Shown here piece after piece: positions 1 through 7,815 of a DNA stretch of 20,118 nt; within the stretch, counting starts at the first letter, position 1; every line of letters starts with the position of its first letter. The DNA is from Deltaproteobacteria bacterium. GTDB taxonomy: Bacteria > Myxococcota > B64-G9. Location: the NCBI GenBank assembly GCA_030591745.1, contig JAUVAM010000003.1:1-20118 (forward strand), written 5' to 3'. The notes under the pieces were generated by a model that was not told the origin of the DNA, did no database searches, and saw nothing but the letters and a program-made list of their open reading frames with translations. The translations under genes and the position numbers were made by a program.

Positions 1-375
1 AATGATGCCATCAGCGAATTGGAAGTCGTCTTGATGTATCGGCCGAAGCATTCTGGGGTCAAGCGCATGTTGGCCATGTTGTACGCGGAAAACGGGACAA
101 GCCTTTCGACCGCCATGGAGTACGTGGAAGAGCAACTTGCGCAATCCGGGGTGGACTTCGAGATGCTGAAGGTTAAGGCAAGGATTCTGATGAACAAGCA
201 GCGATTTGACGGGGCGCTGGGCTTGGCGGATGAGGCCCTCGAGATAGCCCCCGACGATCCGGAGTTGCTTGAACTGCGAGCCGAAATTCTCGACTCGCGA
301 CGCAAGGCAAAGAAGAAATCCAGCAGGAAAAGAAAGAAAAAAAGGCGCTCAGGCATCGAAATCATTCGTTATTGA
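1..375 (+). CDS. TPR-repeat protein, C-terminal part (5' end outside window)
   Basis: The reading frame is open from the first base of the window and stops with TGA at 373-375, so only about the last 124 residues are visible. They form helix pairs of tetratricopeptide type. The clearest is the stretch from LKVKARILMNKQRFDGALGL through ADEALEIAPDDPELLELRAE, which has the usual small/large residue pattern and the Pro-Asp-Asp-Pro turn. The protein ends in a strongly basic, Lys/Arg-rich tail of about 20 residues. TPR proteins are scaffolds for protein-protein contacts; the partner cannot be told from this fragment. The next gene starts only 13 bases after the stop, which suggests an operon. A TTG at 19 could be read as a start, but the TPR-like sequence continues upstream of it, so truncation by the window edge is more likely. 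Confidence 0.75.
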   Translation, partial: NDAISELEVVLMYRPKHSGVKRMLAMLYAENGTSLSTAMEYVEEQLAQSGVDFEMLKVKARILMNKQRFDGALGLADEALEIAPDDPELLELRAEILDSRRKAKKKSSRKRKKKRRSGIEIIRY

Positions 376-388
376 TGAGGTCTTGTGT

Positions 389-1273
389 ATGGACCAGTAT
401 ACGGAAACAACAGTAGAGAGTTTTGACGGGACTTCCATTTGGTATCGTCGCATCGGAAGCCGCAAGCCTACTTTGGTGCTTTGCGATGGCATTGGTTGCG
501 CCGGCTTTATTTGGAAGTACTTCATTCCACATTTTGAAGACCTGTACCAGTTGGTGCATTGGAATTACCGGGGCCACGGCCGATCCGAGGCGCCGGAGAA
601 CATGGAGAACCTGGGTATCGAAGACTGTGCCGAGGATTTGAAGGCCGTCATCGCGGACGCCGGGGTGGATGGTCCGGTGGTTTTGGTGGGGCACAGCATG
701 GGTGTGCAGGTGATTCTGGAGTACGCCCATCGCTATCCCGAGCAAGTCCTGGCCCTGGTGCCCATCACCGGGTCCTATGGCAAAGCCATCGATCATGTGC
801 ACGATACGGGCCTTATCAAGCGTCTGTTTCCCCTGTTCCGTCTGGGTTTGAATCACTTTCGCCCCTTGGTGACCAAGGTTTGGCGCGAGTGGGTCCGTTC
901 CGAGTTGAGTTATTGGTATGCCAAAAACTTCGAGATCAATCAGGGACTGATCAAGCGAGAGGATTTCTTTCCTTACTTGGAAGATTTGAGCCGCATTGAT
1001 CCCGAAATTTTTGTACGTACCCTGGCGGGTGCCTCTCGACATACGACCGAGCCTTTTTTGGCCGACTTGAAAAAGCCGACTTTGATCGTGGCGGGTGAGT
1101 CGGATCGCTTCACGCCTTACTGGATATCCCGTCGCATGCACGCCATGATTCCGGACTCGGAATTGCTCACCCTGCCCATGGGGAGCCACACGGCGTCAAT
1201 CGAATTGCCGGAGCTGACCAACTTGCGCATTGAGAAATTCTTGGCTCAGGTCACCGGCCGCAATGGTAGCTAA
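389..1273 (+). CDS. alpha/beta-hydrolase fold protein
   Basis: A 294-residue protein of usual length for the alpha/beta-hydrolase family. The nucleophile elbow is GHSMG (Ser103), the acid is probably Asp239 in GESDRFTP, and the base is His267 in MGSHTAS. This gives a complete Ser-Asp-His triad in the expected order. The segment near residues 33-65 (CDGIGCAG through NYRGHGRSE) matches the oxyanion-hole and 'RGHGRS' region of the family. There is no signal peptide, so it is probably cytoplasmic. The ATG at 389 is preceded by GAGG at 377-380; an upstream in-frame start would overlap the TPR gene and adds a nonsense-like basic stretch. Substrate is unknown: esterase, lactonase, haloperoxidase-like and C-C hydrolase roles all share these motifs. 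It lies 13 bases after the TPR gene and 10 bases before the lipoprotein gene. Confidence 0.85.
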   Translation: MDQYTETTVESFDGTSIWYRRIGSRKPTLVLCDGIGCAGFIWKYFIPHFEDLYQLVHWNYRGHGRSEAPENMENLGIEDCAEDLKAVIADAGVDGPVVLVGHSMGVQVILEYAHRYPEQVLALVPITGSYGKAIDHVHDTGLIKRLFPLFRLGLNHFRPLVTKVWREWVRSELSYWYAKNFEINQGLIKREDFFPYLEDLSRIDPEIFVRTLAGASRHTTEPFLADLKKPTLIVAGESDRFTPYWISRRMHAMIPDSELLTLPMGSHTASIELPELTNLRIEKFLAQVTGRNGS

Positions 1274-1283
1274 GGGGGCGGTC

Positions 1284-2627
1284 ATGCCGTCGCGCTGGGG
1301 TGTTTTCTTGGCTGGGTTCTGCCTATGCCTGGCGGTTTCCTTGACCGCCTGCAGCAAAAAAGATGTGGCGCCAATTGATGCGGGCTTGGCTCAGGCCCAG
1401 TCTGATAGTGATGATGGAGGAGCCACGACGGATGCGGGTCTTGTGGAAGTTGCAGCCAAAGAGCCCCTGCCTCCGACGACTCGACCAGGATTGAAGGGGC
1501 CTTTCGTCGAGCCGCCGCTGGAGCAAAAGCCTGAGCTCATCGCCCATGTGGTGGTGGCCGAGGCAGACCAGCCCGAGGCGCTGCTCGCCGACTACGACAC
1601 CTTGAGGGCGTGGTCCAAAATGCCCATCGGTTATCCCGTGGTGGACCAGACCCGCGAGATGAATCAGGCAGGCAAGGCCTGGGCTCTGGTGGCCGGCAAG
1701 TTCGCCCGGCGGGCATGGGCCGAGGATTTGGCCGCGGCCTTGAAGGCCAGTGGTTACGCAGCCCGGGTTTTGTACCGTCGTTACCTGCATGACCGCTTTC
1801 GACCGGCACCCCTTCCGGCCGGTTGGCCCAAGGCGGGCCGGGTCTTCGCCGGGGTGTCCGGCGGGAGTGTGCCTCTGCTCAATGCGCCGGATAAGACAGC
1901 CTCGGGTGCGGGCCAGGCGCTTGTCGACGGTCAGGTGGTTCGAGTGCTGGAGGAGGTCTGGCGGGCGGGGCGGCGCTGGTTTCGTGTGCACGGGGGCTAC
2001 CTGTCGGCTCGGCGTTTGATACTGGACGGCAACGTTTTTCCCGAGCCTTTCGGCCGGCGTGCCGTCCTCGGCGTTCCTTTGGGTTGCAAGGGGGGCCAGT
2101 GTCGGTGGGACTATTGGTTGGTGGGTCGGGATTTCAACCCACGTCGTTTGCTCAAGCCCGGGGGCGAGCGCATGCCCCACGCCTTTTCACCCGACGGCCG
2201 ATGGCTGGCCTATTCGGATTTTGAACCCCGGCTCTGGGTGGTGGCGGCTGATGGTAGCACTCTCCACGACCTGGGCCCGGGCACATCGCCTTCCTGGGGG
2301 CCGGTTGGCCACAAGCTGTTTTATCGCGGTCCGGGCATCAAGAAGCAAGACGACAACGTGTATGTGGCCGATGCCAGGCCCTTGGCCGAAGGCAAGGCCC
2401 CGGCACCGGCCAAGGTGCTCTATGCGCTGAAGGGCACGCCTTATTACCCCAAGGCCATGGCCACCATCCCGCCGCAAGTGGATTGGGTCGATGGTGGGCC
2501 GCACATGTTCACCTTGTTCTTCAGGGCGGTTGAGAAGAAGGGGAAGGTGGAGATTCAGCGATGGGGCGTGATCTTCACGGTCGATGGTTTGGTGATCGAC
2601 AAGAAGGGCGTGCAAATAGCAAACTAG
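1284..2627 (+). CDS. lipoprotein with SPOR-like, SH3-like and beta-propeller segments
   Basis: A 447-residue predicted lipoprotein. The signal peptide ends in the lipobox LTAC, with acylated Cys23. A Ser/Asp/Ala-rich linker follows. Residues about 130-166 (AWALVAGKFARRAWAEDLAA and on) look like a SPOR-type fold that may bind peptidoglycan. Residues about 185-245 resemble a bacterial SH3 domain (SVPLLNAPDKT, then WFRVHGGYLSAR). Residues about 295-365 contain TolB/PD40-type propeller strands (HAFSPDGRWLAYSDFEPRLW, then SPSWGPVGHKLFYRGPG). The protein thus probably sits in the envelope and contacts the cell wall. The start at 1284 is chosen for the AGGGGG at 1273-1278 with a 5-base spacer. An ATG at 1263 overlaps the hydrolase gene and is less well placed. 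It ends with tandem stops TAG-TAA, 6 bases from the convergent barrel gene. Domain calls are by eye. Confidence 0.7.
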   Translation: MPSRWGVFLAGFCLCLAVSLTACSKKDVAPIDAGLAQAQSDSDDGGATTDAGLVEVAAKEPLPPTTRPGLKGPFVEPPLEQKPELIAHVVVAEADQPEALLADYDTLRAWSKMPIGYPVVDQTREMNQAGKAWALVAGKFARRAWAEDLAAALKASGYAARVLYRRYLHDRFRPAPLPAGWPKAGRVFAGVSGGSVPLLNAPDKTASGAGQALVDGQVVRVLEEVWRAGRRWFRVHGGYLSARRLILDGNVFPEPFGRRAVLGVPLGCKGGQCRWDYWLVGRDFNPRRLLKPGGERMPHAFSPDGRWLAYSDFEPRLWVVAADGSTLHDLGPGTSPSWGPVGHKLFYRGPGIKKQDDNVYVADARPLAEGKAPAPAKVLYALKGTPYYPKAMATIPPQVDWVDGGPHMFTLFFRAVEKKGKVEIQRWGVIFTVDGLVIDKKGVQIAN

Positions 2628-2633
2628 TAAAGT

Positions 2634-3539
2634 TCAAAATCCCGGGTGCTCCTTGACCTGGTAACCCACAAAGATTGAAAACGCGAAGATGGATTCGTAA
2701 CTGGGGGTGTCGGCATCCGGGCTGGCGAAGGCGTGGGTGAATGGCACGCGCATCATGAGCCCGGTCACGAATTTTTCACCGATGTAAAAACGCGCGCCCA
2801 AAGCACCCCAAACGGGGTTGCGAGAGAAAACCGTATAGCTGTTGTCGTGCAAGGCGTGCGCGCCACCGAACTCCAACGTGATGCTCACCAGTTCGTGCGG
2901 CTGCGAGCCGAAGGCCACGCCCCAGTCCATCACCGTGTAGGTGTCGCCGCTCATGGTCACGCCCAGGCCCGCGACGCCCACCTCAAACATTCCGAAAAAG
3001 ATGGGCTTGCCCAGGGCCAAGGTGGCCTTGGGCCGGATGACGAAGTGGGGCAGCCAGGCGGAATACTCACGTACGTACATGGGAAAGCAAAGGACCGTGG
3101 CCGCGTTGGCACCCCAAATGCCTGCCAAAGGCAGACCGATGTCGGCACCCACGGACCAGGCGGCCGGGAGTCGCTGGTTGCCGCCGAAGGGGAACATGAA
3201 ACGCCAGGCCCCCGTCACGCCGATGCTCGGGTTGCCCATGTAGAATTTGGTCGAACCCTCCTTGGGGATGCCGATGCTCAGCGGTAAGGTCAGATCCACC
3301 GAGAAGGGGCTCTTCCTGGGGGTGATGGAGCTGCGGAGGGGGAAGGCCAGACCGGTGCCCAGGTCAGTGAAGTTTACGGCCGTCTCCATGCCACCGAAAC
3401 GGTGGGGGGACATGGGGCTGCTCATGGTGAAGGGCTTCGGAAAATACCAACCCTGAAGCCGGACCTTGGCCAAAGCCTGTCCGGCCACCAAAAGAACAAT
3501 GCCGCCGATCAAAAGGGTGATGTAACGCCGTCGCCGCAT
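2634..3539 (-). CDS. predicted outer-membrane beta-barrel protein
   Basis: A 301-residue exported protein. The signal peptide is MRRRRYITLLIGGIVLLVAG with cleavage likely after QALA. The rest alternates short hydrophobic strands with Gly/Asn/Pro turns (for instance FGMFEVGVAGLGVTMSGDTY and VWGALGARFYIGEKF) and closes with IFAFSIFVGYQVKEHPGF, all typical of an outer-membrane barrel. No helical membrane segment follows the signal. I do not recognise a specific family or transported substrate. The start is fixed by a strong AGGAGG seven bases upstream. A longer antisense reading frame continues beyond this start over the thiamine-enzyme gene but has no signal or family features. It is divergent from the thiamine-diphosphate enzyme, with about 105 bases between starts, and convergent with the lipoprotein gene. 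Confidence 0.65.
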   Translation of the reverse strand: MRRRRYITLLIGGIVLLVAGQALAKVRLQGWYFPKPFTMSSPMSPHRFGGMETAVNFTDLGTGLAFPLRSSITPRKSPFSVDLTLPLSIGIPKEGSTKFYMGNPSIGVTGAWRFMFPFGGNQRLPAAWSVGADIGLPLAGIWGANAATVLCFPMYVREYSAWLPHFVIRPKATLALGKPIFFGMFEVGVAGLGVTMSGDTYTVMDWGVAFGSQPHELVSITLEFGGAHALHDNSYTVFSRNPVWGALGARFYIGEKFVTGLMMRVPFTHAFASPDADTPSYESIFAFSIFVGYQVKEHPGF

Positions 3540-3546
3540 GGGTCGA

Positions 3547-3552
3547 CCTCCT
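3547..3552 (-). promoter_or_regulatory. ribosome binding site of the barrel gene
   Basis: CCTCCT on the + strand reads AGGAGG on the - strand and lies seven bases before the ATG at 3539. This decides the start against the ATG eight codons upstream and the much longer antisense frame. Confidence 0.7.
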
Positions 3553-3644
3553 GACCCACCCATGATCCCCGCCAGGGCCGGGTGGGTCAAGCATTTGAAG
3601 CGCTTGGTCTTGTCCGGGGCCATGGCCTCGGGTATGTTGCCTGA

Positions 3645-5393
3645 ATGAAAGAACAGCCTCCCATTTCCCCCTGGGGACACATGTCCGGTGCTCAGGCGGT
3701 CGTGACCAGTCTGCGGCGTGCGGGGGTGAAGCGGGTTTTTGGTATTCCTTCCATCGAGACCACTTATCTTTTTGATGCCTTTGAATCCAGCCCCATCGAG
3801 ATGGTGCTTTGCACCCATGAGCACAGCGCTGCTTTTATGGCCGACGCCCACGCCCGGGCCACGGGCGAGTTGTCGGCTTGTGTCTTGGCGCCGGGGCCGG
3901 GTTTGACCAATGCGATGACGGGTCTGGCTGAGGCCAAGATGGACACCTCTCCTCTGCTGGCCCTGGTGGCCGGTCGGCTGGAGGGAGGCCAGAGCGAAGA
4001 GACCGTGGTCGATGCCCTGGACCAATTGGCCATGGCCCGCCCGCTTTGCAAGCGCGTTTTTCGCGTGGAGGATCCGGAAGAAATCCCCCCGGCTTTGGCT
4101 CGGGCTGTTCGCCTGGCCCAGGAAGGCGCGCCGGGTCCCGTCCTGGTTGAAATCCCGATGGACGTGCAGCGACGCCGGGGTCGGATGGAGGGCACGGGTT
4201 TTCGGCCCGGACCCAAGGAGCTTTCGCGTAAGGCTTTTGAGTCTTTGGCGCGCACGGTCAAGAAGATGCAGCGAGCCAAGCAGGTGGGGCTTTATGTGGG
4301 TGCCGGTTGCTTCGAGGCCACGGAGGAAGTAGCCGAGCTTGCCGAGCTTCTCCACGCGCCCGTGGCCACCACGATCTCCGGTTTGGGCTGCCTGCCCTTC
4401 ATACACCCCTTGAGCGTGGGTTTCGGGCCGGGGCCCGTGGGCTCCCCCCTGGCGGAAGATTGCCTTGCCCAATGTGATCTGTTGCTGGCCGTGGGCTGTC
4501 GTTTTTCGGAGGCGACGATCGGGCCGGGGGCCTATGTCCTGGATGCGGAGCTGGTGCACATCGACATCGAAGAAGGCGTGGCTGGGCGTCGTGTGCCCGC
4601 GGCTCAGGCCATCACGGCCCCCGCGCGCCAGGCGCTGCGGTTTTTGTTGGATCGCTTGCAAGAACGGCCGGACGATGGCGGGATGCGGGAGCGTGTCCGG
4701 CAGGGCAAGCGAGAGCTGCGTGATCGCTTGAAGGCACGCAAGCCCTGGCGTGATGCCGTGGATCCGATCAAGTTCTTCGTCGGTCTGCGTGAGTTGATGG
4801 GCAGCGACGACGTCCTGGTGCTCGACGCGGGCCACCATGCCCATTTCGCGGTGGCTTCCTATGAGGTGCAGGCACCGCGTAGCCTCATCGCCCCGGTGGA
4901 CTATCGGGCGGCGGGCTTCGCCGTGCCGGCGGCGGTGGCCGTCAAGTTGGCCAAGCCGGATTATCGAGTGGTGGCCTGCGTGGGCGATGGGGGGTTTTTA
5001 AAAACCGGCATGGAGCTTTTGACCGCCAGGCGTTGCAACGCGTCTCCGGTGGTGGCCGTTTTCGCGGATGGGAAGATGGATCTGCTGCGCGCCTTTCAGG
5101 AGCGGGTCATCGGCCGGGAAACTTGCGTGGATTTGGTGCCGGTGAATTACGAGCAGTTGGCCTTGGCACTTGGGGTTGGATACCTCTGCATTCGTCATGA
5201 TGGTGAGATCGAAGAGGGGCTGCGTGAAGCTTTGACGATGGAGAAACCCGTGGTGGTGGAGTGTCGGGTGGCCTACCGGGAGTTGAGCGCTTACTTAGAG
5301 GCCAGTCGGCAGGCCGAGGTTGAAAAGTTGCCCAGGGCTTCTTATTTGCGGGTGGGTGCCAGATTGTTGATGCGGAAGATATTGGGGCGCTGA
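3645..5393 (+). CDS. thiamine-diphosphate-dependent enzyme, acetolactate synthase-like
   Basis: A 582-residue protein with the three-domain layout of the acetolactate synthase/pyruvate oxidase family and normal length. The N-terminal pyrimidine domain (about 13-175) holds the conserved activating Glu59 in THEHSAAFMADA and the APGPGLTNA loop. The middle domain (about 210-340) has GLYVGAGCF and the LLLAVGCRFSE strand. The C-terminal diphosphate domain (about 380-540) contains GDG (448-450). At the far end of the metal motif, where most members have Asn-Asn, it reads FADGKMD (Asp475). It may condense or decarboxylate a 2-oxo acid, but the substrate is not evident and no small regulatory subunit lies nearby. 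A biosynthetic ilvB role is therefore uncertain. An in-frame ATG at 3681 is a possible alternative start. No strong Shine-Dalgarno sequence precedes 3645. It is transcribed alone. Confidence 0.85.
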   Translation: MKEQPPISPWGHMSGAQAVVTSLRRAGVKRVFGIPSIETTYLFDAFESSPIEMVLCTHEHSAAFMADAHARATGELSACVLAPGPGLTNAMTGLAEAKMDTSPLLALVAGRLEGGQSEETVVDALDQLAMARPLCKRVFRVEDPEEIPPALARAVRLAQEGAPGPVLVEIPMDVQRRRGRMEGTGFRPGPKELSRKAFESLARTVKKMQRAKQVGLYVGAGCFEATEEVAELAELLHAPVATTISGLGCLPFIHPLSVGFGPGPVGSPLAEDCLAQCDLLLAVGCRFSEATIGPGAYVLDAELVHIDIEEGVAGRRVPAAQAITAPARQALRFLLDRLQERPDDGGMRERVRQGKRELRDRLKARKPWRDAVDPIKFFVGLRELMGSDDVLVLDAGHHAHFAVASYEVQAPRSLIAPVDYRAAGFAVPAAVAVKLAKPDYRVVACVGDGGFLKTGMELLTARRCNASPVVAVFADGKMDLLRAFQERVIGRETCVDLVPVNYEQLALALGVGYLCIRHDGEIEEGLREALTMEKPVVVECRVAYRELSAYLEASRQAEVEKLPRASYLRVGARLLMRKILGR

Positions 5394-5412
5394 GACAGCA
5401 GGTCTGAGTTGC

Positions 5413-5883
5413 CTAGTCAGCGGTTCTCAAACGGCGTTTTTTTTCTCTCTTTTTCTTCTTTTTCTTCTTCTTCTTCCTTTTCTTTCTTCTGCGATCCTGT
5501 TCACGCCGATCGTCTTTGCGATGCCTCACGCGCGGGCTATCGCGATGGCGTCTGGACTTGCGGTAGTGACGGTTCCGGTAGTGGTGTCCCCGGTTTTTGT
5601 GCCAGGAGCGATAGGATGAACGATGGCTGCGGTAGTGAGAGTCGTAGCGAGCCCGATAGTTCCCAGGGACCCAGAGGCGCACGCCGCCGTTCCAGTAGAA
5701 GGGGATGCCGTCGTCCGAGTAGTAGACTACGTAGCCGTCGTACAGAAGTGGTTGGTAGCCGTATTCAACGGGCGGACCCACCACCACCACCGCGCGATGG
5801 TGGCGTGGCGACACGATGCAGCTTGACAGGAACAGGCCGGCGCTCATGAGGAAAATTCCGGCCAGGAGCAATTTGCGAATCAT
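5413..5883 (-). CDS. small lipoprotein with very basic C-terminal tail
   Basis: A 156-residue predicted lipoprotein: the signal MIRKLLLAGIFLMSAG ends in lipobox LSSC (Cys22). Residues about 38-80 (PVEYGYQPLLYDGYVVYYSD, then PFYWNGGVRLWVPGNYRARY) form a Tyr/Gly/Trp-rich segment. I have the impression that small envelope proteins of unknown function in other proteobacteria share this pattern, but I cannot name the family. From about residue 80 on the chain is almost only His, Arg, Tyr and Lys, ending in a run of Lys with Arg interruptions and RLRTAD. Such a tail would bind anionic polymers such as lipopolysaccharide, nucleic acid or teichuronic-like glycans; that is inference. The start at 5883 has a GGGAGA ribosome site. 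The gene converges with the thiamine-enzyme gene, 19 bases apart. Confidence 0.7.
   Translation of the reverse strand: MIRKLLLAGIFLMSAGLFLSSCIVSPRHHRAVVVVGPPVEYGYQPLLYDGYVVYYSDDGIPFYWNGGVRLWVPGNYRARYDSHYRSHRSSYRSWHKNRGHHYRNRHYRKSRRHRDSPRVRHRKDDRREQDRRRKKRKKKKKKKKKREKKRRLRTAD
5437..5490. repeat. 54-base pure pyrimidine tract with TTC triplets
   Basis: The + strand has only T and C from 5437 to 5490, including an (TTC)n stretch. It encodes the Lys/Arg tail of the basic lipoprotein on the - strand. Triplet slippage would keep the frame and change only tail length. The initial T8 lies about 45 bases after the thiamine-enzyme stop, and could aid termination of that transcript, but I see no convincing hairpin before it. 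Confidence 0.7.
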
Positions 5884-6046
5884 TAGCTTTCTCCCTGTTT
5901 TGATGTTTAGAGCAGGGGCATTCTACCTGCCCTCCTTCAGGGGATCAACGTTCCGGACTCCCCATCTGTTCATTTCGCTCGCGTCCAGGACCTATACTGG
6001 CCTGTTTTTACTGCAAAGTTATCTTGGTTTGTGTTATGCGAAGAAT

Positions 6047-6973
6047 ATGGTTTTGAAGGTGGATAAGTTGAGCCAACATTATGGCAGCCGGGTGGCCTTG
6101 GACGCTATCAGTTTCCAGGTGGGGGCAGGTTGCACCGGACTCTTGGGCCCCAATGGAGCCGGCAAGAGCACCTTGATTAAGACTTTGCTGGGCTGGTTGC
6201 CTTTGGGCCCCGGTCAGGTGCGGGTGCTGGGGGAGGACCCGGCCCGGCGCCAGCTGAGCGTGCGGCAGCGGGTCGGCTACATGGCGGAAGACGAAGTGGC
6301 GCTGCCTGGACTCAGCGGGATGGAGTTTGTGGCCATGTGCGGGGCGCTTTGCGGCATGCGTACCAAGGACGCCATCTCCCGTGCTCATCGCATGTTGGAT
6401 TTTGTGGGACTTGGAGAATCCCGCTACCGGGCCTTGGAGGGATACTCCACCGGCATGAAGCAGCGGGCCAAGTTGGCGGCAGCCCTGGTGCACGGTCCCG
6501 AGTTGTTGCTCTTAGACGAGCCCACCTCGGGTCTTGACCCTGCCGGGCGGGAGGAGATGCTGGTTCTGGTGGGGAGCCTGGGCAAAAGGGGTGTGAGTGT
6601 GCTGCTTTCCTCACATATTTTGCGAGACATTGAGAAAACCTGCGAATCGGTGGTGGTGCTCAACCAGGGCCGGCTTGTGTACGCGGGCACGCGCCAAGGA
6701 TTTCAGCAAGAGGAGGGGCCGCGTATCCTCTTGCGCGTCAAGCAAGACCGGCAGCAGATGGCTGTGGCTTTGCGGGCGCGCGGTTGCACGGTAAGCGACG
6801 AGGTCGGGGCCCTGGGGCTTGAGGTTGTTTTGCCTCCGGATGCGGAGCTTGCCTTGCTTTGGCAAGTGGCACGACAAGAGGGCCTGCAGGTGCGCAATTT
6901 GATGCCGGCGGGTGCCAGCCTGGAACGAGCCTACACCCGGCGTGTTGAAGGCATGGGCCAGGGGGATGCGTGA
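6047..6973 (+). CDS. ABC transporter ATP-binding protein (first pair)
   Basis: A 308-residue ABC ATPase that would energise the membrane protein encoded directly after it. Walker A is GPNGAGKST (34-42). The signature is degenerate, YSTGMKQRAKL (from 133). Walker B with the catalytic Glu is LLLLDEPTSGLDP (153-165), and the switch His is H190 in LLSSHIL. The Q-loop position reads YMAEDE instead of a Gln, as in many ABC-2 ATPases. Residues 220-308 form a C-terminal extension. The first ATG that gives a proper N-terminus (MVLKVDKLSQHYG) is at 6047; the frame is open upstream but codes no conserved sequence. The ribosome site is weak. A TATACT at 5993-5998 could be a -10 element, though no good -35 is visible. 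The stop overlaps the next start (GTGA), so expression is translationally coupled. Confidence 0.93.
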   Translation: MVLKVDKLSQHYGSRVALDAISFQVGAGCTGLLGPNGAGKSTLIKTLLGWLPLGPGQVRVLGEDPARRQLSVRQRVGYMAEDEVALPGLSGMEFVAMCGALCGMRTKDAISRAHRMLDFVGLGESRYRALEGYSTGMKQRAKLAAALVHGPELLLLDEPTSGLDPAGREEMLVLVGSLGKRGVSVLLSSHILRDIEKTCESVVVLNQGRLVYAGTRQGFQQEEGPRILLRVKQDRQQMAVALRARGCTVSDEVGALGLEVVLPPDAELALLWQVARQEGLQVRNLMPAGASLERAYTRRVEGMGQGDA

Positions 6974-7815
6974 AGTCCAGCGATAAAGCCCAGGTCTACG
7001 ACCACGGTTACACGCAATGGCATGGCCCCCGTGTCTCGGGCGGCTGGCGCTTCTTGGCCATTGCCCGCAACGAGATTCGCCTGGCCTGGAAAGAAAAGTG
7101 GTTTCGGCGCGTGGCGATCGTGTCTTTCTTTCCACTTGGTATTTTTGGCGTGATTTCCCTGGTGCAGTCGCGCTTGCAGGCGGTTGCTGAATTGATGGAT
7201 CTGTGGGAGCAGTTTTTCGCCAGTCAACTGATCTTCGCCATGCTCATGGTCTACTACCTGGGACGCAACGCCATCGCGGAGGACAGGCGGGTTGGGGCTT
7301 TTTCGGTGTATTTCAGTCGACCGATTGGCTTCGCTCAATATCTTTTGGGCAAATGGAGCGCCATCGCCATGGCAGTCATCGTGGTGATCTTGGGTCCCGG
7401 CCTGTTGCTGGCCTTGTTGCGTTGGGCGGTGGAGCCCGGTGTGGACGGGGCGCTTTGTTTGCGTTGGGTCGCGGCCCTGGCCGGCTTGTCCTTGATGGTG
7501 GCCCTCAGCCAGGGGGCGGTGATCCTCGCCCTGTCGTCCATGGTGCAAAGGGGACGCACGGCGGGCATTCTGTGGGTGATCGTCTATTTCGTGTCTTCCG
7601 CTTTGGGTAGCGGTTTGGCGAGCGGCACCGGGATGGGGCAACTTCGGGCCATCGGCTTCGTCGAGAGCAGCACCAACCTGGCCGGGGTGGCCTTGTCCGG
7701 CGCAAGCTGGTACGCCGATTTGGGATGGCAGGCTTTGGGCCTTGGGCTCTGGGCCCTGGTCGGTGCCGGTGTGGTCTTGTTTCAGCTTCGGCGTTGGTGG
7801 GGGGCCCGGCCATGA
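6970..7815 (+). CDS. ABC-2-type transporter permease (first pair)
   Basis: A 281-residue inner-membrane protein with about six predicted helices (roughly 47-65, 82-98, 129-150, 164-188, 197-215, 252-272). Between helices two and three it has IAEDRRVGAFSVYFSRPIG followed by YLLGK, the typical cytoplasmic ABC-2 loop (E/D-R-x-x-G-x-x ... RP(V/I) ... GK) that contacts the ATPase. It starts with GTG at 6970, inside the stop of the preceding ATPase gene, with AGGGGGA at 6960-6966. It ends in ATGA shared with the second ATPase gene. The hydrophilic N-terminus of about 45 residues before helix one is longer than in many relatives. Substrate unknown: ABC-2 systems move drugs, peptides, lipids or polysaccharides. 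Confidence 0.88.
   Translation: MKSSDKAQVYDHGYTQWHGPRVSGGWRFLAIARNEIRLAWKEKWFRRVAIVSFFPLGIFGVISLVQSRLQAVAELMDLWEQFFASQLIFAMLMVYYLGRNAIAEDRRVGAFSVYFSRPIGFAQYLLGKWSAIAMAVIVVILGPGLLLALLRWAVEPGVDGALCLRWVAALAGLSLMVALSQGAVILALSSMVQRGRTAGILWVIVYFVSSALGSGLASGTGMGQLRAIGFVESSTNLAGVALSGASWYADLGWQALGLGLWALVGAGVVLFQLRRWWGARP

Noticed and set aside
362..1189. Open frame antisense to the alpha/beta hydrolase.
   Set aside because: His/Gln-rich shadow composition and no conserved motif.
3540..4844. Antisense extension of the barrel gene's frame across the thiamine-enzyme gene.
   Set aside because: It lacks a signal peptide, ribosome site and family features, and lies opposite a clear enzyme gene; the AGGAGG at 3547-3552 sets the real start at 3539.
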